From assembly GCA_017883215.1 (NCBI GenBank), contig JADGOA010000165.1:1-8148 (forward strand): 8,148 nucleotides of DNA, written 5' to 3'. Position 1 is the stretch's first letter; the number at the start of each line of letters is the position of its first letter. A program made the translations under genes and the position numbers. The notes below the pieces were generated by a model, which made no database searches, was not told the DNA's origin, and saw only the letters and a list, made by a program, of their open reading frames with translations. This document shows, in pieces, positions 6,789 through 8,148 of the stretch. This stretch comes from Thermoanaerobaculia bacterium (lineage in GTDB: Bacteria > Acidobacteriota > Thermoanaerobaculia > Gp7-AA8).

Positions 6789-8141
6789 TCAGAAGGGGAA
6801 CGGAGCAAAGACCACCGCCGGTTGCGTGGGCGCCTCTCGCACGAACTCGCGGACATTCCGCGCGAGCACTGCCGTAGCGCGTTTTGCGCGCGTCGCTTCC
6901 TGAAGGTACGTTACGGCCGTCAACGCGCGGCTGGTCTGCTCGAGACCACTCGCCTGCAGCTCGAGAATGACTTGCTCGCATGCGGTAATGGTTTCCTCGA
7001 ACCGCTGCTGGACGATGAACAACTCGGCGAGCTCGAGCCGCGCCAGGATGGCTTCTCCGTGCATCGCCAGCTCCGTGAAAGCCGCGATCACGGACCTGAG
7101 AACCGCTTCCGCATCCACAAATCTCTGCTGTCTGAGGAGAAGACTACCGATGTTCCAGCGGAATCGTTGAAGCTCCGCGGTCGCGCCCGTCCTCGTGGTC
7201 GCCTCGGCACCGCGACGATAGAAGTCCAGCGCCGCGTCGAGGTCACCCAATTCGCGATGACAGACAGCGATATTGTTGATGATTCCGGCACGAGTGGAAT
7301 CATCGTCCGGTGGGAGCTCCGCTTCGAGCTCGCGCCAGATCTGTAGCGCGGCGCGGATGTCGCCCGCGCGGTAACGCATCGCCGCTTCGATCGTGCGCGC
7401 GATGCGCAGCCGTTTCATTTCCGCGGCGGCGCGCAACGGTCCCTGCGCGAGGCGAACTGCTTCCAGCCCTTCGTCCAGCCGGTCCAGGTGCCGCAGGACG
7501 AGCGCCCGAGTCAGCTCCAGGCGGGCGATCTCGACGTCGGCAACGGGTACAAGGTCGTACTGCTCCCTGGCCCGTATCACTGCCGCCATCGCTCCGTTGA
7601 GGTCACCGGTGTAGTCGAGTGCGTACGCCCGCATACGCCAGGCATCGCCCCGCGACCGTGCCACGGTGTGCGGCGGATACTGCGCTGTGTCGAGATTCCC
7701 GGCGATCTCAGTCGCCAGCTCCGTGAATGCCAGCTCGTCGGCCGGCGACTTGCCGCCGATCTCCTCGGCCGCCACACAGAGCTTCCGCACCATGGCCGCC
7801 GTTCCGTATCGCGGATCTTCGGCAAGGCGCGCCAACCACTGTTCGCGCGGTTCCGCGGTCAGTTCCGCGAAGAGCGGTTCCGCGGCGGCGTCCTCGCTCC
7901 GGAAGTCTGCGGCGAAGGCGCGCAGCACGGCGATCGTCCCCGGCACCGGCTCATCGCTGACGGGGGCGCGGTTCCACACCGGCGCTTCCCGGAGGTTTTC
8001 CATCATCATCGTGTACTCGGAAACGGCTTCCTCGCAGTCCGGGCAGGCAGCGACGTGCTCGTCGGCTGCGACCAGCCCGCTCCCGCCGCGGTCCAGAAGC
8101 GCGATCAGCGCCTCGTCATCGTAATGCTGTGCCTTTGTCAT
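6789..8141 (-). CDS. Zinc-finger (anti-sigma type) protein with TPR-like repeats
   Basis: The 450-residue protein starts with a short acidic helix and the motif H29-x3-C33-x2-C36 (HVAACPDC), the zinc-binding signature of ZAS/zf-HC2 anti-sigma factors. A linker follows (about 50-160), then about seven TPR-like helix pairs, roughly 164-195, 203-235, 244-275, 283-316, 325-356, 365-398 and 404-435. The clearest are NNIAVCHRELGDLDAALDFYRR and the segment around 365-398. No membrane helix is present, unlike classical membrane-bound anti-sigma factors, so it is probably cytoplasmic. By family analogy it may bind an ECF sigma factor through the N-terminus and protein partners through the repeats; this is inference. 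Only seven bases precede the ATG (TGAAGCG on the minus strand), so the ribosome binding site and upstream gene cannot be judged. The protein ends with an odd hydrophobic tail, VVFAPFPF. Confidence 0.85.
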   Translation of the reverse strand: MTKAQHYDDEALIALLDRGGSGLVAADEHVAACPDCEEAVSEYTMMMENLREAPVWNRAPVSDEPVPGTIAVLRAFAADFRSEDAAAEPLFAELTAEPREQWLARLAEDPRYGTAAMVRKLCVAAEEIGGKSPADELAFTELATEIAGNLDTAQYPPHTVARSRGDAWRMRAYALDYTGDLNGAMAAVIRAREQYDLVPVADVEIARLELTRALVLRHLDRLDEGLEAVRLAQGPLRAAAEMKRLRIARTIEAAMRYRAGDIRAALQIWRELEAELPPDDDSTRAGIINNIAVCHRELGDLDAALDFYRRGAEATTRTGATAELQRFRWNIGSLLLRQQRFVDAEAVLRSVIAAFTELAMHGEAILARLELAELFIVQQRFEETITACEQVILELQASGLEQTSRALTAVTYLQEATRAKRATAVLARNVREFVREAPTQPAVVFAPFPF

Positions 8142-8148
8142 CGCTTCA

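Noticed and set aside
6694..6981. A 95-codon minus-strand frame overlapping the end of the TPR gene
   Set aside because: Most of it is a frame-shifted shadow of the zinc-finger/TPR coding sequence. The arginine-rich translation lacks any motif.

Overview
The window is a GC-rich bacterial chromosome segment in which every supported gene lies on the minus strand. It should therefore be read from the right edge to the left. No rRNA, tRNA, CRISPR array, transposase or phage gene is visible. The codon bias, the combination of a FAA1-type long-chain acyl-CoA ligase with a FadJ-type bifunctional enzyme, the zinc-finger/TPR protein and the short tandem intergenic repeats would suit Acidobacteriota or a similar soil or sediment lineage. 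That placement is an inference, not something the sequence proves.

Right part (6427-8141). A 450-residue soluble protein begins with an anti-sigma-type zinc-binding motif (H-x3-C-x2-C) and continues as TPR-like helical repeats. Its cognate sigma factor, if one exists, would lie just beyond the right edge. After a 173-base spacer comes a 62-codon gene with a strong ribosome binding site. It encodes a small protein with a signal peptide and a short cationic amphipathic tail, and I do not recognise its family.

Middle part (4126-6362). An ABC-2 type exporter is encoded by an ATPase gene and a permease gene that overlap by four bases (ATGA). The pair resembles the NatA/NatB group; its substrate cannot be told from sequence.

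Spacer (3918-4125). This 208-base stretch holds a nested palindromic repeat. Its outer arms are arrays of a 7-base unit and its inner arms are arrays of a 9-base unit, each in inverted orientation across the centre. This non-coding element is the most unusual structure in the window. It separates the exporter from the fatty-acid genes.

Left part (1-3917). A long-chain acyl-CoA ligase gene is followed 21 bases later by a bifunctional enoyl-CoA hydratase/3-hydroxyacyl-CoA dehydrogenase gene, which runs off the left edge. Together they supply fatty-acid activation and the two middle steps of beta-oxidation. The thiolase and the acyl-CoA dehydrogenase are not in the window.

No complete undescribed system can be demonstrated. 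The best candidates for something new are the nested repeat element and the zinc-finger/TPR plus small secreted peptide plus exporter neighbourhood.
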